A DNA stretch of 64,000 bases from Albibacterium sp035514885 (lineage in GTDB: Bacteria; Bacteroidota; Bacteroidia; Sphingobacteriales; Sphingobacteriaceae): assembly GCF_035514885.1 (NCBI RefSeq), contig NZ_DATJCH010000012.1:372001-436000 (forward strand). The letters run 5' to 3'. The translations under genes and the position numbers were made by a program. The notes under the pieces are model-generated. The model saw only the letters and a list, made by a program, of their open reading frames with translations. It made no database searches and had not been told where the DNA came from. This document shows positions 24,465-33,931 of this stretch, piece after piece; position 1 is the first letter of the stretch, and each line of letters begins with the position of its first letter.

Positions 24465-26921
24465 ATGGATATCATTTATCAAGGTGAAAGCCTTTTGCCT
24501 GGTCAGTTGGGTCAGTTCTTTATTGTATTGACGTTCGGAACCGCTTTACTGTCATTTATAAGTTATTTTTACGCTACTATAATTAAAGGCGAGCCTGCAG
24601 CTCTTTCTTGGATGAAAATTGCCAGGATAGCTTTTTGGATTAACCTTATTGCTGTTATTGGTATTGGTACCAGTTTGTATTATATCATTTATAATCATCT
24701 TTTTGAATATAACTATGCGTGGGCACATTCGTCGACCATTCTTCCTACCCATTATATGATTGCGAGTTTTTGGGAAGGACAAGAAGGAAGTTTTTGGTTA
24801 TGGATGTTCTGGCAAGCATTACTTGGTGCTGTGTTGGTGTTTAGAGCAAAGACTTGGGAAAGTCCGGTTATGACAACCGTTATGCTTTGTCAGCTTGTAT
24901 TAGCGTCTATGCTATTAGGAGTAGAGTTTTTTGGAGAACGAGTAGGCAGCTCTCCATTCATTCTCTTAAGAAATGCAATGGAAGCTCCAATATTCTCGAG
25001 ACCAGATTATTTGTCGATGATAGCAGATGGAGAAGGGTTGAATCCTTTGCTTCAAAATTATTGGATGGTAATTCATCCGCCAACCTTATTCTTAGGTTTC
25101 GCATCCATGATTGTTCCTTTTGCGTATGCATTTGCTGGGTTGTGGCAAAGACGTTATAATGAATGGGTAAAGGTTGCCATGCCATGGGCATTATTCGCAG
25201 TGATGATTCTGGGTGTGGGTATTATTATGGGCTCTTTCTGGGCTTATGAAGCATTAAACTTCGGTGGTTTCTGGGCTTGGGACCCTGTGGAGAATGCTTC
25301 TATTCTTCCTTGGTTTACATTAATCGCAGCGGTACACGTTCTTTTAGCGTATAAAAATTCAGGCCATTCTTATTTTACAGCTGCCTTTCTGGTAATGATT
25401 AGTTTCGTATTAGTTATCTATGCCTCTTTCTTAACAAGAAGTGGTATTCTAGGTGAAACCTCAGTACACTCATTTACGGATTTAGGTATGTTCTGGCAAT
25501 TAGTATTGTTCAATTTCATCTTCTTAGGTCTGATGATCTGGGCACTTGTGAGCCGTTGGAAAGAGTTACCTATAACTAAAAAGGATGAAGAGACATACTC
25601 AAGAGAGTTTTGGATGTTTATCGGATCAATGGTGCTTTTAGTAGCTTGTATCCAAATCGTTGCAAGTACTTCTATTCCTGTATTCAATGCTATCTTTGGA
25701 ACTAAAGTAGCACCTCCTGTCGATCCGATAGCTCATTATAATAAGTGGCAAGTTCCATTCGCGATTGTGATTGCAATTTTATCAGCTACTGCTCAATTCT
25801 TTAAATACCGTCGAACTGATATCCATAAATTCTATAGAAATATATTGAGTTCTTTAATAGTCGCTATAATTGCAACTATTGCGGTGGTTTTTATAACAAA
25901 GGTTTATACAAACTTCATGTATATTCTCTTAACCTTTGCAGCTGTATTCTCCATTGTGGCCAATGCAAAAGTACTTGGAGATGCTTTTAAAGGAAAGTGG
26001 AAGTTAGCTGGATCAGCTGTTGCGCATATCGGTTTTGCTTTACTTTTAATCGGAGCTTTAGTAGCAGCTTCTACTGAAAATGTAGTTTCTAAAAATAGTA
26101 CAGGAGTAATTGCTGTCGAAGGTTTTGACGCAGTTGAAACGCCAGGGGATAACTTATTTATGTATATAAATGAGCCTATTCAAATGGGTGATTATACGAT
26201 TACCTATGTTGGTGATAGTATAGATGGAGTAGATGTATACTATAAAGTGAACTATGTCAGAAAGGACGAGAAAGGAAATATTAAAGAAACTTTCCAATTA
26301 ACTCCTCGAGCTCAACAAAACCCTAAAATGGGATTAGTGGGCACACCAAGTACAAGACATTACTTACATAGAGATATTTATACCATTGTAACTGCTGCAC
26401 CAAAAATTGAGACGTTGCTAAATAAAGATGAACATGTCGATCATGAAGGACATTCAGCGTATGAGAACTATGAAGAGCCTATGACCTATGAAGTAAGTGT
26501 AGGTGATACGCTTCGGTATCGCAGTGGTTTTATAATTGTTAAAGGTGTAAACCGAAATGCCACTATTCAGAATATCCCGGTGGGAGAGAATGATATTGCT
26601 GTTGGATTAACAGTAGAGGTTCATGCCATGGATGATAAGACTTATACAGCAGAACCTGTATATCTGATAAAAGGAAACTCGGCATATGACTTTGAAAAGG
26701 ATGTGGATGAAGAAGGCTTAAAATTCAGATTTACGAAAATTATTCCAGATGCTAATAAGTTGGAATTGATGATATATCAAAAACCACCAGCAGAAAAGAA
26801 ATGGATTGTAATGAAAGCCATTGAATTTCCATTTATTAATTTCTTTTGGGCAGGTACAATCATTATGACAATCGGTTTTATTCTCTCCATATTCAGAAGA
26901 AATAAAGAAATAAAAGAGTAA
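24465..26921 (+). CDS. ccmF: Heme lyase CcmF/NrfE family protein
   Basis: This 818-residue membrane protein attaches heme to apocytochrome c. It has about 15 membrane segments. The WWD heme-handling motif is GGFWAWDPVENASILPW (about 264-280). Other conserved blocks are NPLLQNYWMVIHPPTLFLGF and YASFLTRSGILGETSVHSF. A large periplasmic domain (about 540-790) precedes the last membrane segment. It is longer than E. coli CcmF (about 650 residues), because that domain is large. It is paired with ccmE. No ccmA, ccmB, ccmC or ccmH lies in the window. Confidence 0.95.
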   Translation: MDIIYQGESLLPGQLGQFFIVLTFGTALLSFISYFYATIIKGEPAALSWMKIARIAFWINLIAVIGIGTSLYYIIYNHLFEYNYAWAHSSTILPTHYMIASFWEGQEGSFWLWMFWQALLGAVLVFRAKTWESPVMTTVMLCQLVLASMLLGVEFFGERVGSSPFILLRNAMEAPIFSRPDYLSMIADGEGLNPLLQNYWMVIHPPTLFLGFASMIVPFAYAFAGLWQRRYNEWVKVAMPWALFAVMILGVGIIMGSFWAYEALNFGGFWAWDPVENASILPWFTLIAAVHVLLAYKNSGHSYFTAAFLVMISFVLVIYASFLTRSGILGETSVHSFTDLGMFWQLVLFNFIFLGLMIWALVSRWKELPITKKDEETYSREFWMFIGSMVLLVACIQIVASTSIPVFNAIFGTKVAPPVDPIAHYNKWQVPFAIVIAILSATAQFFKYRRTDIHKFYRNILSSLIVAIIATIAVVFITKVYTNFMYILLTFAAVFSIVANAKVLGDAFKGKWKLAGSAVAHIGFALLLIGALVAASTENVVSKNSTGVIAVEGFDAVETPGDNLFMYINEPIQMGDYTITYVGDSIDGVDVYYKVNYVRKDEKGNIKETFQLTPRAQQNPKMGLVGTPSTRHYLHRDIYTIVTAAPKIETLLNKDEHVDHEGHSAYENYEEPMTYEVSVGDTLRYRSGFIIVKGVNRNATIQNIPVGENDIAVGLTVEVHAMDDKTYTAEPVYLIKGNSAYDFEKDVDEEGLKFRFTKIIPDANKLELMIYQKPPAEKKWIVMKAIEFPFINFFWAGTIIMTIGFILSIFRRNKEIKE

Positions 26922-26932
26922 AAAAGCATTAG

Positions 26933-27709
26933 ATGAAAATTGTAATCCTTGGAAGTGGAAATGTGGCAACCTTATTAGGTACATCTCTTTCGGAAGCGGG
27001 TTATAATATCATACAAGTATGGAGCAGAAAACTGGAGCATGCAAAAGCTTTGGCTAAACAGCTCCATACTGAATTTACAAATGATATTGATCAAGTGATA
27101 GATTCGGCCGATTTGTATATATTATCGGTTGCTGATGATGCTATTTCCTCCGTAATTTCCAAAATGAAGCCTATCAACGGAGTAATAGTGCATACTTCGG
27201 GAAGCACTTCAATCGAAGTTTTTGCAAATAGGTTTTTACATTATGGCGTGTTTTATCCTTTTCAAACCTTTTCAATGGGCAAGGATGTTGACTTTAAAGA
27301 AATCCCTGTTCTAATAGAAGGCTCAGAACCAGAATCTATATCTACAATAAAATCTATAGCTTTATCCATCTCAGATAATGTGCAAGAATGTAGTTCCGAC
27401 CAACGTAAAGTATTACACATAGCAGCCGTGTTTGCTTGTAATTTCACAAATTACTTTTATACAATCTCTCAAAATCTTTTGAAAGATCATGGCTTAGACT
27501 TTGATTTAATCCGTCCGTTGATTTTAGAGACAGCTCTTAAAGTTCAGGAGATTATGCCAAGTGAAGCTCAAACAGGACCTGCTGCCCGGAATGATGTAAA
27601 TGTTATAAAGAGTCATCTACAACAGTTAGAAAATGAACCGCAGCTTTCGGCTGTGTACCGTTTATTAAGCGATCAAATTATCGCCCTCTTCAATAAAAAA
27701 AATTCCTAA
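26933..27709 (+). CDS. Rossmann/DUF2520 family putative NAD(P)-dependent protein
   Basis: This 258-residue protein has an N-terminal Rossmann fold starting MKIVILGSGNVATLLGTSL (GxGxxA) and a helical C-terminal DUF2520 domain (about 125-255), containing KVLHIAAVFACNFTNY. The arrangement resembles pyrroline-5-carboxylate and 6-phosphogluconate-type dehydrogenases. The substrate is unknown. It is 11 bases after ccmF and followed by kdsC-like and maf genes, as in many Bacteroidota, so it is probably in one transcript with them. Confidence 0.85.
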   Translation: MKIVILGSGNVATLLGTSLSEAGYNIIQVWSRKLEHAKALAKQLHTEFTNDIDQVIDSADLYILSVADDAISSVISKMKPINGVIVHTSGSTSIEVFANRFLHYGVFYPFQTFSMGKDVDFKEIPVLIEGSEPESISTIKSIALSISDNVQECSSDQRKVLHIAAVFACNFTNYFYTISQNLLKDHGLDFDLIRPLILETALKVQEIMPSEAQTGPAARNDVNVIKSHLQQLENEPQLSAVYRLLSDQIIALFNKKNS

Positions 27710-27747
27710 TTCTTGGATATTTCTTAAAAAGACCTCATTTTGTAATC

Positions 27748-28269
27748 ATGATATTATTTGATCAACTTAAGAGAGTTAAAGCTTTCGTCTTTGATATAGA
27801 CGGGGTTCTTACCAATGGAGAAGTTTTGGTTACAGAAGAAGGTGAACAGCTTAGATCTTTTTATATAAAGGATGGTTATGCTTTGCAGCTCGCAGTGAAA
27901 CAAGGCTATCCTATTGCAGTTATTACCGGTGGAAAGTCTTTAGGTGTAAAATTCAGACTTGAAGGTTTAGGGATAAAAGATGTATTCATTGATATCTCAA
28001 ATAAAACATTGGTTCTCGAACAATGGATGAAACAGAACAATATTCAAGCTGAAGATATACTATATATGGGAGACGATATACCAGACATACACGCGATGGA
28101 AATGGTTGGCTTAGCTAGTTGTCCTGCCGACGCTGTAGAGGATATTAAAGCCATTTCCCACTATATCTCGTCAAAAAAGGGAGGAAAAGGGGCTGTGCGC
28201 GATATCATTGAAAAGGTTTTACGCTTACAGGATAAATGGAATCTTGATTCAAAAGTTAAAAGTATATAA
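27748..28269 (+). CDS. kdsC: KdsC-like HAD phosphatase
   Basis: This 173-residue capless HAD-family hydrolase has nucleophile D16 and acid/base D18 (FVFDIDGVLTNG), motif II ITGG, and motif III MGDDIPD (about 111-117). KdsC removes phosphate from KDO-8-phosphate in lipopolysaccharide core synthesis. Length and motifs match KdsC well, but related 2-keto-sugar phosphatases cannot be excluded because kdsA/kdsB are not nearby. It is three bases ahead of maf. Confidence 0.88.
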   Translation: MILFDQLKRVKAFVFDIDGVLTNGEVLVTEEGEQLRSFYIKDGYALQLAVKQGYPIAVITGGKSLGVKFRLEGLGIKDVFIDISNKTLVLEQWMKQNNIQAEDILYMGDDIPDIHAMEMVGLASCPADAVEDIKAISHYISSKKGGKGAVRDIIEKVLRLQDKWNLDSKVKSI

Positions 28270-28272
28270 GCA

Positions 28273-28872
28273 ATGAATTTATTTGATATTATACAGAATA
28301 CTAAGATTATTTTAGCTACTAATTCCCCGCGAAGAAAAGAACTTCTAACACAATTAGGTATTCCTTTTGAGGTTAAATCCAAAGAAATTGATGAATCTTA
28401 CCCTAAAAGCTTTCGCCCCGAAGCCGTTGCTGTTTTTATAGCAGAAAAAAAAGCCAACTCATTTCTTGAAACTTTAAAAGATGAGTTATTGATTGCAGCA
28501 GACACCATTGTTTCAATTGAAGATGAGATTTTTGGGAAACCGAAGGATCACACTGAGGCTATAAAGATGCTACATAAGCTGTCTGGTAAAGCTCATGTAG
28601 TAATTACAGGGGTTGCACTTTTATATAACCAGAAGATCTATTCCTTTTATGAAAAAACGACTGTGCATTTCAAAGAATTAACAAACGCAGAAATAGAATA
28701 CTATATTAATGAATATAAGCCGTTTGATAAAGCGGGCGCATATGGAATTCAAGAGTGGATTGGAATGGTTGGTGTTACCGGAATAGAAGGATCTTACAGT
28801 AATGTTGTTGGCTTACCAACAGCCAGGTTATATCATGAGATAGGCTCTTTTCTAATGCAAAGTAAAAATTAG
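28273..28872 (+). CDS. maf: Maf-family nucleotide pyrophosphatase
   Basis: This 199-residue protein hydrolyses non-canonical or pyrimidine nucleoside triphosphates (dTTP/UTP type) to monophosphates. The signature ILATNSPRRKELLTQLGI (13-30) and the catalytic AADTIVSIEDEIFGKP are present, as are DKAGAYGIQEW and GSYSNVVGLPT. It is the last gene of the DUF2520-kdsC-maf group, ending 14 bases before a convergent pseudogene. Confidence 0.93.
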   Translation: MNLFDIIQNTKIILATNSPRRKELLTQLGIPFEVKSKEIDESYPKSFRPEAVAVFIAEKKANSFLETLKDELLIAADTIVSIEDEIFGKPKDHTEAIKMLHKLSGKAHVVITGVALLYNQKIYSFYEKTTVHFKELTNAEIEYYINEYKPFDKAGAYGIQEWIGMVGVTGIEGSYSNVVGLPTARLYHEIGSFLMQSKN

Positions 28873-28886
28873 CTTCTAATTAAGAA

Positions 28887-29281
28887 TTAAGAAAAAAGCT
28901 CGGTTAACCTCTTTGTCTGAAAGTCGATAAGTTTTTGTAAGGGACCTGATGCCATCATCTTCATCATCATATTCAATTCAGCATTTAATTGCAGCTTAAC
29001 TTCAGTTTTTCCATCTTTTGGCTCTAATATCCAGTTTAAAGATATATCAAATGGAGTTTCACTCTCAGGTACAAATCGGATTTCTGAATTTTCTTTACGT
29101 GCTTTTACCTTTAATGCCAGTTTTGACATATTCTTGATGGTAAAATTAGCTTCGTCCTTAGTAGAGCTCCAGTCATAAACATTGTCGGTTGCAACTTCTC
29201 GTGATTGTTGCAATTTTCAAGAAATGCATACACTTCTTCGATTGGTTTAGTTAGTGTTGTCCTACTTTCGAAAGATGTCAT
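28887..29281 (-). pseudogene. SRPBCC family gene broken by a one-base frameshift
   Basis: Two frames make up one protein. The first starts at the ATG 29281, overlapping the pyrE stop as ATGA, and reads MTSFESRTTLTKPIEEVYAF..NNHEKLQP. At about 29186-29188 one base appears to be missing. The second frame continues DNVYDWSSTKDEANFTIKN to the stop at 28887. Joined, the product is about 131 residues of the SRPBCC (START-like) fold, a small orphan family found after pyrE in related genomes. Without the shift the first frame stops after about 50 residues. This is a recent mutation or a sequencing error. Confidence 0.8.
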
Positions 29282-29931
29282 ATTTCTAATTCACTTATAT
29301 TATTGCTCCAATCTTCAGGATTCAATCGCCATTCTTCTAATAAAGCTACATCTGATTCATTGATATACTGATTGTCAAATGCATATTTAATTAAAGTCTC
29401 ATAATTTGAAAGACTGATTAAGCGGCATTTTGCTTCCTTAAAATTTTCTTCAGCAATGGGTAAGCTATAGGTAAATATCGAAACCAATCCTACTACATTA
29501 CAACCTACATCTCGTAAAGCCTGTACTGCTTTTAAGCTGCTTTTACCTGTTGAGATTAAGTCTTCAATAACAACCACACGTTGTCCATCTACAACTTCAC
29601 CTTCAATAAGATTTTGTCTGCCGTGGCTTTTTGCATCCGACCGTACATAGGTGAAAGGTACACCAAGGTCTTGTGCTACTAAAACTCCTTGAGGAATGCC
29701 GGCAGTAGCAACTCCTGAAATCATATCTATTGATCCAAATTCTTCATGAATAACCTCCGAGAACTTTTGTCGAATGTACGTTCTTATTGTTGGATAGGAT
29801 AAGGTTATCCGGTTATCGCAATAGATAGGTGACTTTAAGCCAGAAGCCCACGTAAAAGGATTTTTTGGTTCTAGTTTTATTGCTTTAATTTGCAATAGAA
29901 ATTCTGCTATTTTTTGTTCAATCTCACTCAT
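29278..29931 (-). CDS. pyrE: Orotate phosphoribosyltransferase
   Basis: This enzyme joins orotate and PRPP to form OMP in pyrimidine synthesis. The PRPP motif VVVIEDLISTGKSSLKA is clear, and NPFTWASGLKSPIYCDNR near the N-terminus is the usual orotate-site region. I use the Met at 29931 (MSEIEQ, 217 residues); the Met at 29940 would overlap the divergent Nudix start. Its stop overlaps the start of the frameshifted SRPBCC gene by four bases. Confidence 0.95.
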   Translation of the reverse strand: MSEIEQKIAEFLLQIKAIKLEPKNPFTWASGLKSPIYCDNRITLSYPTIRTYIRQKFSEVIHEEFGSIDMISGVATAGIPQGVLVAQDLGVPFTYVRSDAKSHGRQNLIEGEVVDGQRVVVIEDLISTGKSSLKAVQALRDVGCNVVGLVSIFTYSLPIAEENFKEAKCRLISLSNYETLIKYAFDNQYINESDVALLEEWRLNPEDWSNNISELEI

Positions 29932-29938
29932 GTGATCC

Positions 29939-30547
29939 ATGCCGCAAATCTATAAAATTTATATGAACGAATCAGCTTTGATTCTAACTCATTTTCACAA
30001 AACATCTTTTAGTTTCTCTCAAAATATTGACATACAAGATTTTGATATAAAAAACCTTTTTCAACAAATTGTAGAAAATAACCTACAACAGACTTATATC
30101 CTTCGAACAAATGATCCTAAAGCAGCCCTAAAGGAAATAAAAAAAGCCGTTAGAGTCATCAAGGCTGCCGGCGGACTTGTTAAAAATGCTAATTCTGACT
30201 ATTTGTTTATTAAAAGGTTAGGGAAATGGGACTTACCTAAAGGAAAAGTTGAGGAGGGTGAAAAAATGCGCGAGACAGCAGTCAGAGAAGTGGCAGAAGA
30301 ATGCAGCATCGAAATCGACTTCTTAGGAAAGAAAATTCAGTCGACCTACCATGTTTATATTTTGAAGGGGGAATTTATCCTTAAAAAAACAAACTGGTAT
30401 GAAATGGAGATTAATAGTGTTCCAGATTTAGTGCCACAGGCTGAAGAAGATATTACTGAAGCCAAATGGGTAGCTGTTAAGGATCTGCAATTAATTCGAG
30501 ATAATACATATCCGCTGATTAAAGCCCTAATCGCTGATTTAGGTTAA
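29939..30547 (+). CDS. Nudix hydrolase
   Basis: This 202-residue protein has a poorly conserved N-terminal domain (1-75) and a Nudix domain (about 85-200). The Nudix box GKVEEGEKMRETAVREVAEEC keeps the catalytic glutamates, with Cys in place of the last Gly-like position. Nudix enzymes split nucleoside diphosphates linked to other groups; the substrate is unknown. Its start lies only seven bases from the divergent pyrE start, so each promoter must lie inside the other gene. Confidence 0.85.
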   Translation: MPQIYKIYMNESALILTHFHKTSFSFSQNIDIQDFDIKNLFQQIVENNLQQTYILRTNDPKAALKEIKKAVRVIKAAGGLVKNANSDYLFIKRLGKWDLPKGKVEEGEKMRETAVREVAEECSIEIDFLGKKIQSTYHVYILKGEFILKKTNWYEMEINSVPDLVPQAEEDITEAKWVAVKDLQLIRDNTYPLIKALIADLG

Positions 30548-31017
30548 ACTTTCGCCATAAGGTCTATTACCTCTTTTGGAACCAGTTTACTTAAATTGCC
30601 TCCATTCCTATAAATCTCTCTTACAATTGTAGAGCTAATGTGTGAAAAGCCCGGACTGCTTATTAAAAATATAGTTTGCACCTTATCGTCTATAAGTTGG
30701 TTGTTTTGAGATATAGGTTGTTCATACTCAAAATCACTAACACTCCTCATGCCTCGTAGAATAAAATTAGCATGTACTTTTTTACAATAATCGATAGTTA
30801 GTCCTTCGTAACTATCAATTATAATTTTATCCTTCTCAGTCAGGAATATTCTCTCTAAAATCTGTCTTCTTGTCTCGTAAGATATAAAGGGTTGCTTTGC
30901 ACTGTTCACTCCAATAGCAATGTGAATTTTGTCAAATAAAGGCATTGCCCGCTGAATAATGTCAATATGAGCATTTGTTATCGGGTCAAATGATCCTGGA
31001 AAGACAGCTGTTTTCAT
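30544..31017 (-). CDS. coaD: Phosphopantetheine adenylyltransferase
   Basis: This 157-residue enzyme makes dephospho-CoA from 4-phosphopantetheine and ATP. The nucleotidyltransferase motif is GSFDPITNAHIDII (9-22), with the catalytic His in TNAH (most homologs have TNGH). The C-terminal ISSTIVREIY is the ATP-binding signature. It lies three bases after rsmD, in the usual rsmD-coaD order, and overlaps the convergent Nudix gene by four bases. Confidence 0.96.
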   Translation of the reverse strand: MKTAVFPGSFDPITNAHIDIIQRAMPLFDKIHIAIGVNSAKQPFISYETRRQILERIFLTEKDKIIIDSYEGLTIDYCKKVHANFILRGMRSVSDFEYEQPISQNNQLIDDKVQTIFLISSPGFSHISSTIVREIYRNGGNLSKLVPKEVIDLMAKV

Positions 31018-31020
31018 ATC

Positions 31021-31557
31021 TTAGGTTTGAGTGAAAAAACTAAAAGAGGTTTGTCCGTATTTTCGTTTCTCAGTAAAGTTTGCATGATTAGAGAAGTTTT
31101 GATAGCTAGGATGTTCAAGTATCAATGATCCATTGGCTTTCAAAAGCTTAGTATTAAAGATTCTATTAGGTATTTCAGATAGTTCAGCTAAGTCATACGG
31201 TGGGTCTGCAAAAATCAAATCAAAAGGTTCATGTGTTCTCTCAATAAATTTAAATACTCTATCCCTTACAACTTTCACTCCCGGTAATTTAAATTCATCT
31301 ACCATAGAACTTAGAAAAGCACAGCATTTAAAGTTCTGATCTACTGAGACTAAATCTGTAACACCTCTCGAGGCAAACTCTAATGTTATGTTTCCTGTTC
31401 CGCTAAACAAATCTAAGACCCTGATGTCCTCAAAATTCAGTCTATTACTTAGTACATTAAATAATGCCTCTTTAGACATATCAGTTGTTGGCCTGACCGG
31501 CAATCCTTTTGGAGGATCAATTTTTCTACCTCTTAAATCTCCAGAAATTATACGCAT
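31021..31557 (-). CDS. rsmD: 16S rRNA (guanine-N2) methyltransferase RsmD
   Basis: This 178-residue enzyme methylates G966 of 16S rRNA using SAM. The SAM-binding motif is LDLFSGTGNITLEFASRG (48-65) and the catalytic DPPY is at 118-121. The N-terminus MRIISGDLRGRKI is typical. Its start overlaps the end of the DUF3822 gene by ten bases, and coaD follows. Confidence 0.95.
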   Translation of the reverse strand: MRIISGDLRGRKIDPPKGLPVRPTTDMSKEALFNVLSNRLNFEDIRVLDLFSGTGNITLEFASRGVTDLVSVDQNFKCCAFLSSMVDEFKLPGVKVVRDRVFKFIERTHEPFDLIFADPPYDLAELSEIPNRIFNTKLLKANGSLILEHPSYQNFSNHANFTEKRKYGQTSFSFFTQT

Positions 31558-32375
31558 CCGATGCCTCCAATTAGAAAGTTGAGGTTAGAATACTCCTTTT
31601 GACCAATTAAATTCAAATTTCCATGACTAGGGAACGAAAGATTGTGACTGTATTTCGATAAACGTTGATAGTAATCATCTCCTTCAACAATGTTTCCCCA
31701 TAAGTAGAACTGTGTTAATGCTGGAGTTAACTCTAATTTCTCAAACAGTGTTAATAAAAAGAAATTGAATTCATCTGCAGTAGAACAATTAAACTGGCTA
31801 TAGAATTTAAGTTTATTGTCTTCTATCAAAACTACTTCATAAAAATCAGCAAAGAAATTTAACCCTAAAACGGTTTTATATTGCACTTTCATATCGGTTA
31901 AATAATTAACCATTATTTTAGTGGTGGGGATTAATTCTACACCTCTTAGAATAGATAGCCAAAACCTTTGATCTTTACGAGGTGAATAGCTTATGATACA
32001 TTCCTGTTTACCAATTAGTGACTTGAACTGGTGCAGTATGGCTTCTTCTTCCAATAATTGGTAAGGAAGAGTCAATAACTGTAAAGGAACATTAGCATCG
32101 TCATCATAAAGATCCAGAGGTATTAATGATACCGATTCTGGAGCAACTATTAAATAAGTTTTAAGAAAGCGTAGATTTAGAATTCCTGCTTTACCTTTAA
32201 AAAAGTCTTCCGTGGGTTTTTCCTGTATTAACCGTATGTTGTTATGTTCATCTATAATAGCAATCTGTGAAAGGTCTGCTTTTGGATGAATAAACAATTT
32301 GCAATTCAAGCTATTTTCCTGAATAAACTTTTCTTCTGCTTTTAATAATTCTGATTGAGTTTCCATTCTTAACAA
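31548..32375 (-). CDS. DUF3822 family protein
   Basis: This 275-residue protein has no signal or membrane segment. It belongs by context and general sequence to DUF3822, a Bacteroidota family encoded just ahead of rsmD. The fold is thought to be of the actin-like ATPase type, and the segment YKTVLGLNFFADFYEVVLIEDNKL could be one of its strands, but I cannot confirm nucleotide-binding motifs. A start at the fourth codon (32366) is possible. Function is unknown; the overlap with rsmD suggests coupled expression. Confidence 0.75.
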   Translation of the reverse strand: MLRMETQSELLKAEEKFIQENSLNCKLFIHPKADLSQIAIIDEHNNIRLIQEKPTEDFFKGKAGILNLRFLKTYLIVAPESVSLIPLDLYDDDANVPLQLLTLPYQLLEEEAILHQFKSLIGKQECIISYSPRKDQRFWLSILRGVELIPTTKIMVNYLTDMKVQYKTVLGLNFFADFYEVVLIEDNKLKFYSQFNCSTADEFNFFLLTLFEKLELTPALTQFYLWGNIVEGDDYYQRLSKYSHNLSFPSHGNLNLIGQKEYSNLNFLIGGIGCV

Positions 32376-32395
32376 AAATAGCTTTTACAATCGAT

Positions 32396-33844
32396 TTGGC
32401 AAACCTTTTCATAACTTTGGATGTGATTAAAGCAGAACTTTTTAAACAATACTTTCCAAATAAACCCACTAAGCACCAACAAGATGCATTTGAACTCCTT
32501 GCAGTCTTTTTAAATTCGCCTGAAAACCTATCTTGTTTTGTATTAAAAGGTTATGCCGGAACAGGGAAAACTAGCATTATAAGCGCGCTCGTAAAAGCAT
32601 TGCCTCAAATAAAGATGCGCTTTGTTCTTTTAGCACCAACTGGGCGTGCTGCTAAGGTAATCACCTCTTATTCCAATAAAAACGCATTAACAATTCATAA
32701 AAAGATCTATCGGAAAAAAGTAGCAGGTACGCCTGATATGGATTTTGCCTTATCAGAAAATAAACATACAGATACCATGTTTATTGTAGATGAGGCTTCC
32801 ATGATTTCTAATGAGCGGACTGGCTTTTCTCGACAAAGCTTATTGGAGGACTTAATAGAGTACGTTTATAATGGAGAGAACTGTAGACTAATATTGGTAG
32901 GTGATACAGCCCAGCTTCCTCCTGTAGGCTTATTAGAGAGCCCTGCATTGTCGTCAAAAACTTTAAAGGCATTATTTAGCCTAAATGTGTTTGAAATTGA
33001 ATTAACAGAGGTTGTAAGGCAAGAGAAAGCTTCCGGCATTCTCTATAATGCGACGATGATCCGTAACCTGATACTTAATAATTCGAATGAGCAAAAAACA
33101 TATCCATATCCTCAGTTCTATGTAAAGCCATTTAAAGACATCTATAGGATGACCGGAGAGCGATTAATTGAAGGTCTGGAATATGCCTACAATAAATATG
33201 GTCTGGAAAATACACTGGTTATCTGCCGGTCGAACAAGAATGCTAACCTGTATAATCTTAATATTCGAAATAGGATACTTTATCGCGAGGAGGAATTAAC
33301 CGGTGGAGATTATATTATGGTTGTTCGGAATAACTATTTCTGGGTTGATGATAATCAAAGCCAAAGCTTTATTGCTAATGGCGATATGGCCAAAGTAACA
33401 AGAGTAAGTAATATTCATACCCAATTTGGATTTCATTTTGCAGATGTAAGTCTAGAATTTGTAGATTCAGATAGTGAGGCATTAAGCTGCCGCGTTCTGC
33501 TGGAAACACTCTATGCAGATAGTCCAAATCTTCCTGCAGCAGATCAACAGAGATTGTTTGAAGCAATCATGGAGGATTATATGCACCTGCCGACAAAAAG
33601 AGATAGGATTCAGGCATTAAAGCAGGATCCGTACTATAATGCACTGCAAATAAAATTTGCAATGGCAGTTACTTGCCATAAAGCGCAAGGGGGGCAGTGG
33701 GAAGCTGTATTTATAGACCAGGGCTTTCTTACAGAAGAAATGCTGAATACTGAATTCATGCGTTGGTTATATACAGCCTGCACACGTGCAACTAAAGAGT
33801 TATTTCTTTTAAATTTCGGAGATGCCTTTTTTGTTGAAATGTAA
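32396..33844 (+). CDS. ATP-dependent RecD-like DNA helicase
   Basis: This 482-residue SF1B helicase has Walker A GYAGTGKTS (52-60), Walker B/motif II FIVDEASMIS, motif III LVGDTAQLPPV and the C-terminal UvrD-like motif VTCHKAQGGQW. It is the stand-alone RecD/Pif1-like type and lacks the RecBC partners. No ATG fits the start: candidates are TTG at 32396, TTG at 32414 or GTG at 32420. It is divergent from DUF3822 across about 20 bases. Confidence 0.9.
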   Translation: MANLFITLDVIKAELFKQYFPNKPTKHQQDAFELLAVFLNSPENLSCFVLKGYAGTGKTSIISALVKALPQIKMRFVLLAPTGRAAKVITSYSNKNALTIHKKIYRKKVAGTPDMDFALSENKHTDTMFIVDEASMISNERTGFSRQSLLEDLIEYVYNGENCRLILVGDTAQLPPVGLLESPALSSKTLKALFSLNVFEIELTEVVRQEKASGILYNATMIRNLILNNSNEQKTYPYPQFYVKPFKDIYRMTGERLIEGLEYAYNKYGLENTLVICRSNKNANLYNLNIRNRILYREEELTGGDYIMVVRNNYFWVDDNQSQSFIANGDMAKVTRVSNIHTQFGFHFADVSLEFVDSDSEALSCRVLLETLYADSPNLPAADQQRLFEAIMEDYMHLPTKRDRIQALKQDPYYNALQIKFAMAVTCHKAQGGQWEAVFIDQGFLTEEMLNTEFMRWLYTACTRATKELFLLNFGDAFFVEM

Positions 33845-33931
33845 TAAATTGTCTTAATCAACCATATTGTCCTTAATCTTTCCTTATTTAAGTAAATTTG
33901 CTGGATTCAATGTTAAATAGAAATACAAATC

